NCBI GenBank assembly: GCA_963811885.1
Contig: CAWETB010000007.1
Span: forward strand, 180,907 to 244,906
Origin: Gaiellasilicea sp963811885
GTDB taxonomy: Bacteria; Actinomycetota; Thermoleophilia; Gaiellales; Gaiellaceae
DNA: 64,000 bases
Direction: 5' to 3'
Every line of letters starts with the position of its first letter. The stretch's first letter is position 1. The notes beneath the pieces were generated by a model. It saw only the letters and a list, made by a program, of their open reading frames with translations. It was not told the DNA's origin and searched no databases. This document shows, one piece after another, positions 36,301 to 46,118 of this stretch. Made by a program: the position numbers and the translations under genes.

Positions 36301-37734
36301 ATGACTCAGACAACCGACACGGCCCCGGGAGCCGTCGCGCGCGATGCGAAGCCCCAGGCGGCCGACGTTCTCGTCGTCTTCGGCATCACCGGCGACCTGG
36401 CGAAGGTGATGACGTTTCGCTCGCTCTACCGGCTCGAGAAGCGCGGCATCCTCAACTGCCCGATCGTCGGCGTCGCCGTCGACGACTGGACCGACGACCA
36501 GCTGCAAGAGCGTGCGCGCGAGTCGATCATCGGCACCGGCGAACAGCTCGACGAGAAGGTGTTCGACCGGTTCGCGGAGCGGCTGTCGTACCTGAGCGGG
36601 GACTTCTCCGACAGCGCGACCTACGAGCGTGTCGCGACGGCGCTCGACGGCGCCCAGAACCCGGTCTTCTACCTCGAGATCCCGCCGTTCCTCTTCGGGC
36701 GCGTCGTCGCCGGGCTCTCCGACGCGGGCCTGACCAAGAGCGGGCGCGTCGTCGTCGAGAAGCCGTTCGGCCACGACGGCGCCTCGGCGACCGCGCTGGC
36801 CGACGAGCTGCACCAGTACATCGACGAGTCCCAGCTCTTCCGGATCGACCACTACCTCGGGAAGATGGGCCTCGACGAGATCCTCTACATCCGCTTCGCG
36901 AACACGATGCTGGAGCCCGTCTGGAACCGGAACTACATCCAGTCGGTCCAGATCACGATGGCGGAGGACTTCGGCGTCGAGGACCGCGGCCACTTCTACG
37001 ACCCGGTCGGCGCCCTGCGCGACGTTGTCGTCAACCACCTGATGCAGGTGGTCTCCGCCGCCGCGATGGAGCCACCCGGCGGCGGCGACCCCGGGACGCT
37101 CAAGGACGCGCAGGTCGCGATCTTCCGGGCGATCGCCGATGCCGACCCGGCGCACTACGTCCGCGGCCAGTACGACGGCTACCTCGACATCGACGGCGTC
37201 GCACCCGACTCGACCACGGAGACGTACACCGCGCTGCGCCTGGAGATCAACAACTGGCGCTGGTCCGGCGTCCCGTTCTTCATCAGGGCGGGGAAGTGCC
37301 TGCCGACGACGCAGACGGAGCTCCGGGTCGTGTTCAAGCAGCCGCCGCGCCTTGGGTTCGTCAACTTCGACTCGAAGAAGGCGCCGAACCAGTTCGTGAT
37401 CAAGCTCGATCCGACCACCGGTGTGCGAGTGATCATGGACGCGAAGCGAGGGAACGCACCCCACGCCGAAGGAGTCACGCTCGACCTGGAGTTCGCCGAG
37501 CAGGGCGGTGAGGGCGCAACGCCGTACGAGGTGCTGCTGCAGGCCGCGATGGCCGGTCAGAGCTCCCGCTTCACGCGGCAGGACGGGGTCGAGGAGACCT
37601 GGCGGATCATGCAGCCGATCGTCGACGCTCCGCCGCCGGTGCACGCCTACGCGCCGGGGTCGTGGGGCCCGGAAGAGGCGAACAAGCTGCTGGCCGGGCA
37701 CGGCCGCTGGTACGGCCCGTGGGTGACGGAGTAA
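36301..37734 (+). CDS. zwf: Glucose-6-phosphate dehydrogenase
   Basis: 477 aa, intact. Oxidises glucose-6-P to 6-phosphogluconolactone, making NADPH (or NADH). Rossmann GITGDLAKVMTF, VVVEKPFGHD and the active-site RIDHYLGK signature (catalytic His in FRIDHYLGKMGL) are present; the C-terminal domain is complete. Strong GGAGGTG ribosome site at ATG 36301. The next gene overlaps its stop (TAATG). The usual opcA and pgl partners are absent here. It sits instead with a GH15 hydrolase and sugar oxidoreductase, and the motif B repeat suggests co-regulation with the respiratory genes. Confidence 0.93.
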   Translation: MTQTTDTAPGAVARDAKPQAADVLVVFGITGDLAKVMTFRSLYRLEKRGILNCPIVGVAVDDWTDDQLQERARESIIGTGEQLDEKVFDRFAERLSYLSGDFSDSATYERVATALDGAQNPVFYLEIPPFLFGRVVAGLSDAGLTKSGRVVVEKPFGHDGASATALADELHQYIDESQLFRIDHYLGKMGLDEILYIRFANTMLEPVWNRNYIQSVQITMAEDFGVEDRGHFYDPVGALRDVVVNHLMQVVSAAAMEPPGGGDPGTLKDAQVAIFRAIADADPAHYVRGQYDGYLDIDGVAPDSTTETYTALRLEINNWRWSGVPFFIRAGKCLPTTQTELRVVFKQPPRLGFVNFDSKKAPNQFVIKLDPTTGVRVIMDAKRGNAPHAEGVTLDLEFAEQGGEGATPYEVLLQAAMAGQSSRFTRQDGVEETWRIMQPIVDAPPPVHAYAPGSWGPEEANKLLAGHGRWYGPWVTE

Positions 37735-39631
37735 TGGCGGCCAAGGCGAAGCCCGAGCCCCGCGCGCAGAGCGCGGCGGCGCCGTCGCCGTTCCCGCCGA
37801 TCGCGGACTACGCGTTCCTCTCGAACTGCCACACGGGGGCGCTCGTCGCCGCGGACGGGGCGATCGACTGGCTGTGCGTGCCGAGCTTCGACTCGCCGAG
37901 CGTGTTCGGGAGCCTGCTCGACCGCGAGGCCGGCTTCTTCCGCTTCGCTCCGTTCGGGATCAACCACCCGACCGCACGCGCCTACATCCCGGGGACGAAC
38001 GTCCTCGAGACGACCTGGAAGACGCCGAACGGCTGGATCGTCGTCCGCGACGCGCTGACGATGGGGCCCCGCGAGACACGAGGACAAGATCACGCCGCAC
38101 ACGCGGCCGCCGGCGGACGACGACGCCGAGCACGTGCTCGTGCGCACGGTCGAATGTCTCGAGGGCAGCGTCGAGGTCGAGCTCGTCTGCGAGCCCGTCT
38201 TCGACTACGGCCGCGACTCCCGCGGAGTGGACGCTCGTGGACGGCGGCCGCCACGCGGCCGACGCCCGGGCGCCGGGCTAGACGATCCGGCTCCAGTCCG
38301 ACCTCGCGCTCGGGCATCGAGGGCGACCGGATCCGTGCGCGGCACGTGCTCGAGCCCGGCGACCGCGCCTACTGCAGCCTCTCGTGGGCCGAGGAGCTGG
38401 CCGCGCCGAAGGACGTCGACGAGGCCGAGGCAGCGGCTCGGCGGCGACGACGCGCTTCTGGCGCGCCTGGCTGCAGCGGGCGCGGATCCCGGACCACCGC
38501 TGGCGCGACCCGATCCAGCGCTCCGCGCTCGCGATCAAGGGCCTGACCTACATGCCGACCGGCGCGACCGTGGCCGCGCTGACGACCTCGCTCCCCGAGA
38601 CCCCGGGCGGCGAACGCAACTGGGACTACCGCTACACCTGGATCCGCGACAGCACCTTCACGCTCCAGGCGCTGCACTGGCTCAACCTGAACTGGGAGGC
38701 CGACGAGTACATGCAGTTCGTCGCCGACGTCGAGCCGACCGAGGACGGCTCGCTCCAGATCATGTACGGGATCGACGGCAGGCGCGACCTGACCGAGTCG
38801 ACGCGCGACGAGCTCTCCGGCTACGCAGGCGCGCGTCCGGTCCGGATCGGCAACGGCGCCTTCGACCAGCGCCAGAACGACGTCTTCGGCGCGGCGCTCG
38901 ACTCGATCCTGCTCCACAGCCGCCACAGCCAGCGCCTGCCGCGGCGGCTCTGGCCGATCGTCGAGACCCAGGCCGAGTGCGCGACCAAGGTCTGGCGCGA
39001 GCCCGACCAGGGCATCTGGGAGGCCCGCGGCAAGCCGCAGCACTACGTCTCCTCGAAGCTGATGTGCTGGGTTGCGCTCGACCGCGCGGCGCAACTGGCG
39101 GAGATCCGAGGCGATCCCGAGTTGCAGGAGAAGTGGCGCGCGACCGCCGATGAGATCAAGGAGGACATCCTCGCGAACGGCCTCACCGACAAGGGCGTCC
39201 TGCGCCAGCACTACGAGACGGACTCGCTCGACGCCTCCACGCTGCTCGCCGCGATCCTCGGCTTCCTGCCGGGCGACGACGAGCGGCTGCAGGCGAGCGT
39301 GAACGCGATCGCCGACGACCTGACCGAGGACGGCTTCGTCCTCCGCTACAGGACCGAGGAGACCGACGACGGCCTGTCGGGCAAGGAGGGCACGTTCCTG
39401 ATCTGCTCGTTCTGGCTCGTCTCGGCGCTCGCGATCATCGGCGAGCTCCAGCGCGCACGCGACCTGATGGAGCGGCTGCTGCGGATCGCGTCGCCGCTCG
39501 GCCTGTTCGCCGAGGAGTTCGACGCGGACACCGGCCGTCACCTCGGCAACTTCCCGCAGGCGTTCTCGCACCTGGCGCTGATCGAGGCGGCGGCGCGGAT
39601 CATCGTCCCCGAGCAGCTGAAGGAGCACTGA
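37734..39631 (+). CDS. GH15 glucoamylase/trehalase-like hydrolase (five frameshifts, one in-frame TAG)
   Basis: N-terminal beta-sandwich (ADYAFLSNCHTGALVAADG, IDWLCVPSFDSPSVFGSLL) and C-terminal (alpha/alpha)6 barrel. The barrel carries RNWDYRYTWIRDSTFTLQAL, the LLAAILGFLPGDD region and the catalytic-base block GNFPQAFSHLALI. Actinobacterial homologues hydrolyse trehalose or alpha-glucans. Extra bases near 38081, 38220, 38307 and two between 38425 and 38455, plus an in-frame TAG at 38279, spoil the frame. Removing five gives 631 codons. ATG overlaps the zwf stop, so released glucose could feed zwf after phosphorylation. Cytoplasmic: no signal peptide. Confidence 0.82.
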
Positions 39632-39632
39632 G

Positions 39633-41229
39633 ATGGACTCCTACGACGTCATCATCATCGGCACCGGCGCCGGCGGCGGCACGCTCGCGCGGCACCTGGC
39701 TCCCTCCGGCAAGAAGATCCTGCTCCTCGAGCGCGGCGACTGGCTCCCGCGCGAGCCGTCGAACTGGTCCGCCCACGACGTCTTCGTCGACAACCGCTAC
39801 GTGTCCGAGGACACCTGGTACGACGAGAAGGACACGGCGTTCCAGCCGCAGATCCACTACTTCGTCGGCGGGGCGACCAAGCTCTACGGGGCGGCGCTCT
39901 ACCGCCTCCGCAAGGAGGACTTCGGCGAGCTCAAGCATGCCGGCGGCATCTCGCCGGCCTGGCCGATCGAGTACGACGAGCTGGAGCCGTACTACACGCT
40001 GGCGGAGCAGCTGTACGAGGTCCGCGGCGCGCGCGGCGAGGACCCGACGGAGCCGCCCTCGAGCGCGCCGTACCCCTTCCCCGCGATCGCGCACGAGCCG
40101 CGGATCCAGCAGCTCTCGGACGACCTCGAGGCGGCCGGCTACCACCCGTTCCACGCGCCGTGCGGCGTCCGGCTGACCGAGTCGAACCTGCCCTACAGCC
40201 ACTGCATCCGCTGCACCACGTGCGACGGCTTCCCCTGCCTCGATCCACGCCAAGTCCGACGCCGAGGTGCTCGGCGTGCGGCCGGCGCTCGAGCACCCCA
40301 ACGTGACGCTGCTGACGAACGCGCGAGTGGTCAAGCTCGAGACGAACGGGTCGGGGAACGAGGTCTCGGCGGTCGTCGTCGAGGTGGACGGCAAGACCGA
40401 GCGCTTCGCGGCGGACATCGTCGTCGCGGCCTGCGGCGCGGCCAACACGGCCAAGCTGCTGCTCGCGTCGGCCAACGACCAGCATCCGAACGGGCTCGCC
40501 AACGGCTCCGACCAGGTCGGCCGGAACTACATGTTCCACGACAGCCTCGCCGTCCTCGCGCTGTCGGAAGAGGAGAACCCGACCGTGTTCCAGAAGACGC
40601 TCGGGCTGAACGACTTCTACTTCGGCTCCGACGACTTCGAGTTCCCGCTCGGGAACATCCAGATGGTCGGGAAGTCGTCGTCGCAGATGTACCGCGGCGA
40701 GAAGCCCGGTCAGACGAAGCTCGCGCCGGAGTGGACGCTCGAGAAGGTGGCGAAGCACGCGATCGACTTCTGGCTCTCGACCGAGGATCTGCCGAGCCCG
40801 GACAACCGCGTCACGCTCGCTCCCGACGGCAACGTCCGCCTCACCTACTCGGAGACGAACGCGGAGGCGCGGAAGCGGCTGTACGAGAAGCTGAGGTCGC
40901 TGCTGCCGAAGCTGAACATGAACGAGGGCCACCTCTTCCACCGCTTCGCCTACATGAAGAACGAGATCCCGGTCGCCGGCGTCGCCCACCAGGCGGGCAC
41001 GTGCCGCTTCGGCGCGGATCCCGCGTCGTCGGTGCTGAACACCGACTGCCGCGCCCACGAGGTCGACAACCTCTACGTCGTCGACACGAGCATCTTCCCG
41101 AGCATCGGCGCCGTCAACCCGGCGCTGACGGCGATGGCGAACTCGCTCCGGGTCGGCGACCACCTGCTCGAGCGGCTCGGCGCTGACGCGCCGGTCACGG
41201 CTGCCGTCCAGGGAGGAGATGCGGCGTGA
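39633..41229 (+). CDS. GMC-family FAD oxidoreductase (one frameshift)
   Basis: N-terminal FAD site YDVIIIGTGAGGGTLARHL and a C-terminal GMC domain with catalytic-region AHQAGTCRFGADPASSVLN, then LYVVDTSIFPSIGAVNPALT. A CIRCTTCDGFPCL cysteine cluster lies mid-protein (around residue 195). An extra G near 40244 (ctcGatcc) breaks the frame; corrected length 531 aa. The family oxidises sugars, sugar alcohols, choline or sterols. Placement after GH15 and before a sugar carrier points to a sugar or polyol substrate; acceptor unknown. Confidence 0.82.
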
Positions 41230-42731
41230 GCACAATCGCGGCGGAACCGAAGAAGACGATCCGTTCGACGATTCCGGCCCGGCTCGACCGTCTGAGCTGG
41301 TCGCCGTTCCACACGCGGATGGTCGCCGGCCTCGGCGCCGCGTGGATCCTCGACGGCCTGCAGATCACGATCGCGAGCTCCGTGACGGGCGTGCTGATTC
41401 AGCCGGACACGCTCGACATGACGTCGACCGAGGTGGGAATGATCGCGTCGATCTACCTCGTCGGCCAGGTCGTCGGCGCGCTCTACTTCGGAAGGAAGTC
41501 CGACCAGCTCGGACGGAAGCGGCTGCTCGTCATCACGCTGCTCCTGTACCTCCTGGGCACAGGGCTGGCGGCGTTCACGGTCAACGACGGTGGCTGGATC
41601 TGGCTCGCCTGGTTCTACGGGACGCGGTTCATCGCGGGCATGGGAATCGGCGGCCAGTACGCGGCCATCAACTCCGCGATCGACGAGATGATGCCCTCGA
41701 AGTATCGGGGCCGTGTCGACATCTGGATCAACGGCAGCTACTGGGCCGGCGCGATCATCGGCTCGTTCGTCTCTTTGATCTTCCTGAACGCGTTCGCCCC
41801 GAACGTCGGGTGGCGGCTCGCGTTCCTGATGGGTCCGGTGCTCGCTCTCGTCGTCCTCGTCGTCGCGCGCACCCTCCCTGAGAGCCCGAGATGGCTCATG
41901 ACCCACGGCCGCCAGGAGGAGGCGGAGCGAGAGCTCGCGAAGATCGAGGAGGCCGTGCGAAAGTCGGGCCAGGAGCTCGAGCCCGTCGACGACTCGCAGG
42001 CGCTCGAGCTGACTCCCGAGGAGCGGTACGGCTACGTCATGTTCCTGGGCCTGGTCTTCCGCACGTACCCGAAACGGGCGATCCTCGGCGCCACGCTCAT
42101 GATCACCCAGTCGTTTCTGTACAACGCCATCTACTTCACCTACGGGCTGGTGCTGGTCCAGTTCTACGGCGTGTCGGCCAACAAGGTGCCTCTGTACGGG
42201 CTGGCATTCGCAGTCGGCAATCTGTGCGGGCCGCTGATACTCGCGCCGCTCTTCGACAGCGTGGGCCGGAAACCGATGATCGGCGGCACCTACATCATCT
42301 CGGGCGTCCTGCTTGCAATCAGCGGCTGGATGTTCGACAAGGGCCACCTCGACGCGACGACGCAGACGTTCTGCTGGATCGTCATCTTCTTCTTCGCGTC
42401 GGCGGGGGCGAGCGCCGCGTACCTCACCGTCAGCGAGACGTGGCCGATCGAGATCCGTGCCGAGGCGATCGCGGTCTTCTTCGCGATCGCGCAGGTCTTC
42501 GGAGCATTCGGCCCTGTCTTCTACGGGTGGCTGATCGGCGACGGCTCCGATCCGACCGGGCTCTTCATCGGCTACGTGATCGGCGGAGCGATCATGGTCT
42601 TCGGCGGGCTCGTCGAGCTCGCGATCGGGATCAAGGCCGAAGGCAAGTCGCTCGAAGACATCACGAAACCGATCACCTCCACGCAGGTGGACCCTCCGGA
42701 AGGCGGGCCGCTGCCCGCGCCGGCGGGGTAG
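41226..42731 (+). CDS. MFS sugar porter-like transporter
   Basis: 501 aa, intact, 12 helices. Sugar-porter features: GRKSDQLGRKRLL after helix 2, RFIAGMGIGGQYAAINSAI, PESPRWLMTHGR after helix 6 and a central cytoplasmic loop of about 60 residues. Start GTG overlaps the GMC stop (GTGA). Substrate could be a sugar or organic acid; the sugar-enzyme neighbours favour a sugar. Confidence 0.87.
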   Translation: MSTIAAEPKKTIRSTIPARLDRLSWSPFHTRMVAGLGAAWILDGLQITIASSVTGVLIQPDTLDMTSTEVGMIASIYLVGQVVGALYFGRKSDQLGRKRLLVITLLLYLLGTGLAAFTVNDGGWIWLAWFYGTRFIAGMGIGGQYAAINSAIDEMMPSKYRGRVDIWINGSYWAGAIIGSFVSLIFLNAFAPNVGWRLAFLMGPVLALVVLVVARTLPESPRWLMTHGRQEEAERELAKIEEAVRKSGQELEPVDDSQALELTPEERYGYVMFLGLVFRTYPKRAILGATLMITQSFLYNAIYFTYGLVLVQFYGVSANKVPLYGLAFAVGNLCGPLILAPLFDSVGRKPMIGGTYIISGVLLAISGWMFDKGHLDATTQTFCWIVIFFFASAGASAAYLTVSETWPIEIRAEAIAVFFAIAQVFGAFGPVFYGWLIGDGSDPTGLFIGYVIGGAIMVFGGLVELAIGIKAEGKSLEDITKPITSTQVDPPEGGPLPAPAG

Positions 42732-42746
42732 TTCCGAAAGCACGAC

Positions 42747-43946
42747 GTGGCTAGCAGGGCCGAGACGAGCGCGGTCTACGGGGCGGGAATCGTCCAGGGG
42801 ATCGCGCTCGTCACGTTCCCGGCGGCGAGCACGGTCCTCACCGACCCGTCGGAGTACGACCTCTCGAGCACGCAGTACGCGGCGCTGTTCCTGCCGCAGG
42901 TGATCACCGCGATCGCCGCGTCGCTGCTCGGTGCGGGGCTGGCCGACCGCTTCGGGACGAAGCGGGTCTACCTGGTCGGGCTCACGGCCGGCTTGCTCTC
43001 GATGAGCCTCCTGATCGTCAGCCAGCTCTTCATCTCGAACCAGCCGGTTGCGTACACACTCCTGCTCCTGGCCACGGCGTGCCTGGGGGTCGGGTTCGGC
43101 CTCACCGTGCCGGCGTTGAACGTGCTCGCTGCCGCCTTTCATCCGGGTGCGGTCGACAAAGCCGTCCTCGTCCTGAACGCACTGCTCGGGCTCGGCACCG
43201 TCCTCGCGCCGGTCTTCGTCGCCATCTTCATCGGGCTCGGCTTCTGGTGGGGGCTGCCGCTGACATCGGCGGCTTTGCTGGTCGGGCTGCTGGCCGTGAG
43301 CGTGCGCCTACCGCTGGAAGTTCCGGCGAGGGAGACCGCGCCGGGTGGCGCCAAGCCGCCGCTGCCGGCACGGTTCTGGGTCTACGCGGGTTTTGCCGTC
43401 CTCTACGGCATCTGCGAGACCCTGAACGGCAACTGGTCGCAGCTGGACATGACGAGCGAGCTCGGCGCGTCGACGACGGAGGCGGCGCTGGCGCTGACGG
43501 CGTTCTGGGCGATGGTGACGGTCGGGCGCGTCGTCTTCGCTGCGCTGCAGCGCCAAGTCCCGCCCCGCGTCACCTACCACGTCCTTCCGTTCCTGCTCGC
43601 AGGCGCCTTTGTGCTGATCTCGCTCCTGCCCGACGACACGCCGGCGGCGGGCGTGCTCGCCTTCGGGCTCGCCGGGCTCGCCTGCTCGGCGCTCCTGCCG
43701 TTGACGATCAGCTTCGGCCAGAAGGAGTTGCCCTCGGTCTCGGCCGCGGTCGCGGGCGGCGTGATCGCCTTCTACCAGCTCGGGTACGGGATCGCGGCCT
43801 TCGGTGTCGGCCCGCTGCTCGACAACGGCGTCGAGCTGCCCACGATCTACGGCTTCGCTGCGCTCGTCGCCTTGGCGATGGGGCTCTGGTCCTTCGTCGT
43901 CGCGCGGCGGCGGCCGGCACCGTCCGTGCGCGCGGTGCCGGGATAG
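42747..43946 (+). CDS. MFS transporter, unknown substrate
   Basis: 399 aa, intact, 12 helices in two halves joined by a short loop near residue 200. ADRFGTKRVYLVG matches MFS motif A. GTG start. FucP/NarK-like proportions, but no substrate motif is recognisable. Fifteen bases after the first MFS gene and just before the mutarotase. Confidence 0.82.
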   Translation: MASRAETSAVYGAGIVQGIALVTFPAASTVLTDPSEYDLSSTQYAALFLPQVITAIAASLLGAGLADRFGTKRVYLVGLTAGLLSMSLLIVSQLFISNQPVAYTLLLLATACLGVGFGLTVPALNVLAAAFHPGAVDKAVLVLNALLGLGTVLAPVFVAIFIGLGFWWGLPLTSAALLVGLLAVSVRLPLEVPARETAPGGAKPPLPARFWVYAGFAVLYGICETLNGNWSQLDMTSELGASTTEAALALTAFWAMVTVGRVVFAALQRQVPPRVTYHVLPFLLAGAFVLISLLPDDTPAAGVLAFGLAGLACSALLPLTISFGQKELPSVSAAVAGGVIAFYQLGYGIAAFGVGPLLDNGVELPTIYGFAALVALAMGLWSFVVARRRPAPSVRAVPG

Positions 43947-43948
43947 AC

Positions 43949-44862
43949 ATGTTCTTCCCCTCGGGCGAGCAGATCGAGATCAGCCACGGCGACCAGCGCG
44001 CCGTCGTCGTCGAGGTCGGCGGCGGCCTACGGGCGTACTCCGCGGGCGGCCGGGAGCTGCTCGACGCCTATCCCGCCGACGGGCGAGATCACCTCCGGCC
44101 GCGGGCAGGTGCTGATCCCGTGGCCGAACCGGATCGAGGACGGCGCGTACGAGTTCGACGGCCGGCAACAGCAGCTCGCGCTCGACGAGCTCGCGGCGCG
44201 GAACGCGATCCACGGCCTCGTCCGCTGGGCGGGCTGGGGGGTCGGCGAGCGCGAGCAGAGCCGGGTCGTGCTCGAGCACGTGCTCCAGCCGCAGCCCGGC
44301 TACCCGTTCCGCCTCGCTCTCACGATCGAGTACGCCCTCACCGACGAGGGCCTTTCGGTCTCGACGACCGCCACCAACGCCGGCCCGGACCCGTGCCCGT
44401 ACGGCTGCGGCTTCCATCCGTACCTGACGCTCGGTACGCCGACGGTCGATCCGCTGGTCCTGACGGCTCCGGCCCGAACGGTCCTGAGCGCGAACGAGCG
44501 CGGCCTCCCCACGGGCCGGTCGGCGGTGGCGGGGACGGAGTACGACTTCACCGAGCCGCAGGGCGATCGGCGCGACGCGGCTCGACAACTGCTTCACCGA
44601 CCTCGAGCGCGACGACGGCGTCGCCCGTGTCGAGCTCCGCTCCCCCGACGGCGCCGGGCTGACGCTCTGGCTGGACGAGGGCTACGGGTACGTGATGCTG
44701 TTCACCGGCGACCCGCTCCCCGACGTCGACAGGCGCAGCCTCGCGGTCGAGCCGATGACCTGCCCGCCGAACGCGTTCCGCAGCGGCGAGGCGCTGATCC
44801 GGCTCGAGCCGGGCCGCTCGTTCACCAGCACGTGGGGGATCACGCCTACGCTCTCGGCGTGA
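43949..44862 (+). CDS. galM: Aldose 1-epimerase (mutarotase; two frameshifts)
   Basis: Interconverts alpha and beta anomers of free sugars. Catalytic pattern: NAIHGLVRWAGW (His), GCGFHPYLTLG (general-acid His) and the base Glu in LAVEPMTCPPNAF. Extra bases near 44085 (gggCgag) and 44565 (cagGgcg) shift the frame; corrected length 303 aa. Ends overlapping the antiporter start (GTGA). Completes a sugar block of glucan hydrolase, oxidoreductase, carriers and mutarotase. Confidence 0.85.
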
Positions 44863-46095
44863 CCGCGCTGATCCCGCTGGCCGCGGCGGCGACGGGACAC
44901 AACCTGGACGCCGGCTCGCTCGTGCTCGTCCTCGCCGCCGCCAGCGGCGGCGCGATTCTCTCGCGGCTGCACAGCAGGATCATTCTGCCGACCGTCGTGC
45001 TCGAGATCCTGCTCGGGATCCTGATCGGCCCGGAGGGGCTCGGGTGGGCCGAAGATCGACACCTACGTCGACTTTCTCGCCAACTTCGGCCTCGTCTTCC
45101 TGTTCTTCTTCGCCGGGATCGAGCTGGTCGAGCACCGCGTGGCCCGCCGGTCGCTCGTGCGCGGGACGGCCGGCTGGGCGATCTCGATCGCGATCGGCAT
45201 CGCCATCGGCTACGCGCTGAACGGGGCGGGTCTCGACGCGGAGGGCTGGCTGCTCGGCGTCGCGCTCAGCACGACGGCGCTCGGCACGCTCGTCCCGATC
45301 CTCGCCGACGCCAGTCTGCTGCCGACGACGCTCGGCTCGGCGGTCCTGGGCGCCGGCGTCGCGGGCGAGTTCTGGCCGATCCTCGTCGTCTCGATCTTCC
45401 TCACCGGCGCCTACGGCGCGCTCACCGAGACGGTGCTTCTCCTCCTCTTCGGCGTGATCGTGCTGCTCGCCGCCGCGGGAGCGCTCCGCGCGCGCCCGCC
45501 GCGCGTCGTGCGCGTGCTCCAGCAGACGGTCCACACGACGGGCCAGGCCGCCGTGCGGCTCTCCGTGTTCACGCTCGCCCTCCTCGTCTTCATCTCGGTC
45601 GAGGCGGGCTTCGACTTCGTGCTCGGCGCGTTCGCCGGCGGCCTCGTCGTCGGCCTGGCGCTGAGCACGGCGGACGCGGTGCCGGTGCGGATGCGCCTCG
45701 AAGGGGTCGGCTACGGCTTCCTCGTCCCGATCTACTTCGTCGTCACGGGGATGAACTTCGACCTCGACAGCCTGCTGACGCCCGAGGGCCTCGGCCTGGC
45801 GGCGCTCTTCCTCGGGCTCTTCCTCGTCGTCCGCGGGACGCCGGCGCTGCTCTGGCTGCGGGATCTGGGGCCGCGGCGGACGCTCAGCCTCGCCGTCTTC
45901 AGCGCCACCGGCCTGCCGCTGATCACCGCGATCGTCGGGATCGGCATCGAGCGCGGCGCGATCGGTCGCGACGTCGGCACGTCGCTGATCGGCGCCGGGA
46001 TGATCTCGGTGCTCGTCCTGCCGCTGATCGCCACCGCACTCGCGCGCCGGGAATCATCCCGCCTGGATGATGCTCCGTCGGGGTCGCCCGCCTAG
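44859..46095 (+). CDS. CPA2-type cation/proton antiporter (one frameshift)
   Basis: About 12 helices, 411 aa after removing an extra G near 45051 (gccGaagatc). KefB/NapA-like features: PTVVLEILLGILIGPEGLG, FLFFFAGIELVEHRVARR and the unwound-helix region TTALGTLVPILAD. No C-terminal TrkA domain. Exchanges Na+ or K+ for H+. Its last codons contain the motif B element for the next gene, ndh. Confidence 0.83.
46053..46071. promoter_or_regulatory. Motif B element ATCATCC-CGCCT-GGATGAT before ndh
   Basis: Perfect 7-5-7 inverted repeat, the best copy in the window. It lies inside the 3' end of the antiporter gene, 47 bases before the ndh ATG. Its coding position limits chance drift, yet symmetry is kept. 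Confidence 0.7.
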
Positions 46096-46118
46096 GTTGG
46101 TGGCCGGAGGTGGCGAAA

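Noticed and set aside
38279..38281. Pyrrolysine or other recoding at the in-frame TAG
   Set aside because: It lies in a region with five indels, GH15 needs no such residue, and TAG is used as an ordinary stop at several genes here (for example 1693 and 46093).
41073..43142. Long minus-strand open frame opposite the GMC and MFS genes
   Set aside because: Asp/Arg/Glu-rich translation with no domain; the + strand carries conserved MFS and GMC motifs. Such antisense frames are normal at this GC content, as are those at 6649-8742, 3213-5111 and, on the + strand, 10802-12691 and 55031-57010.
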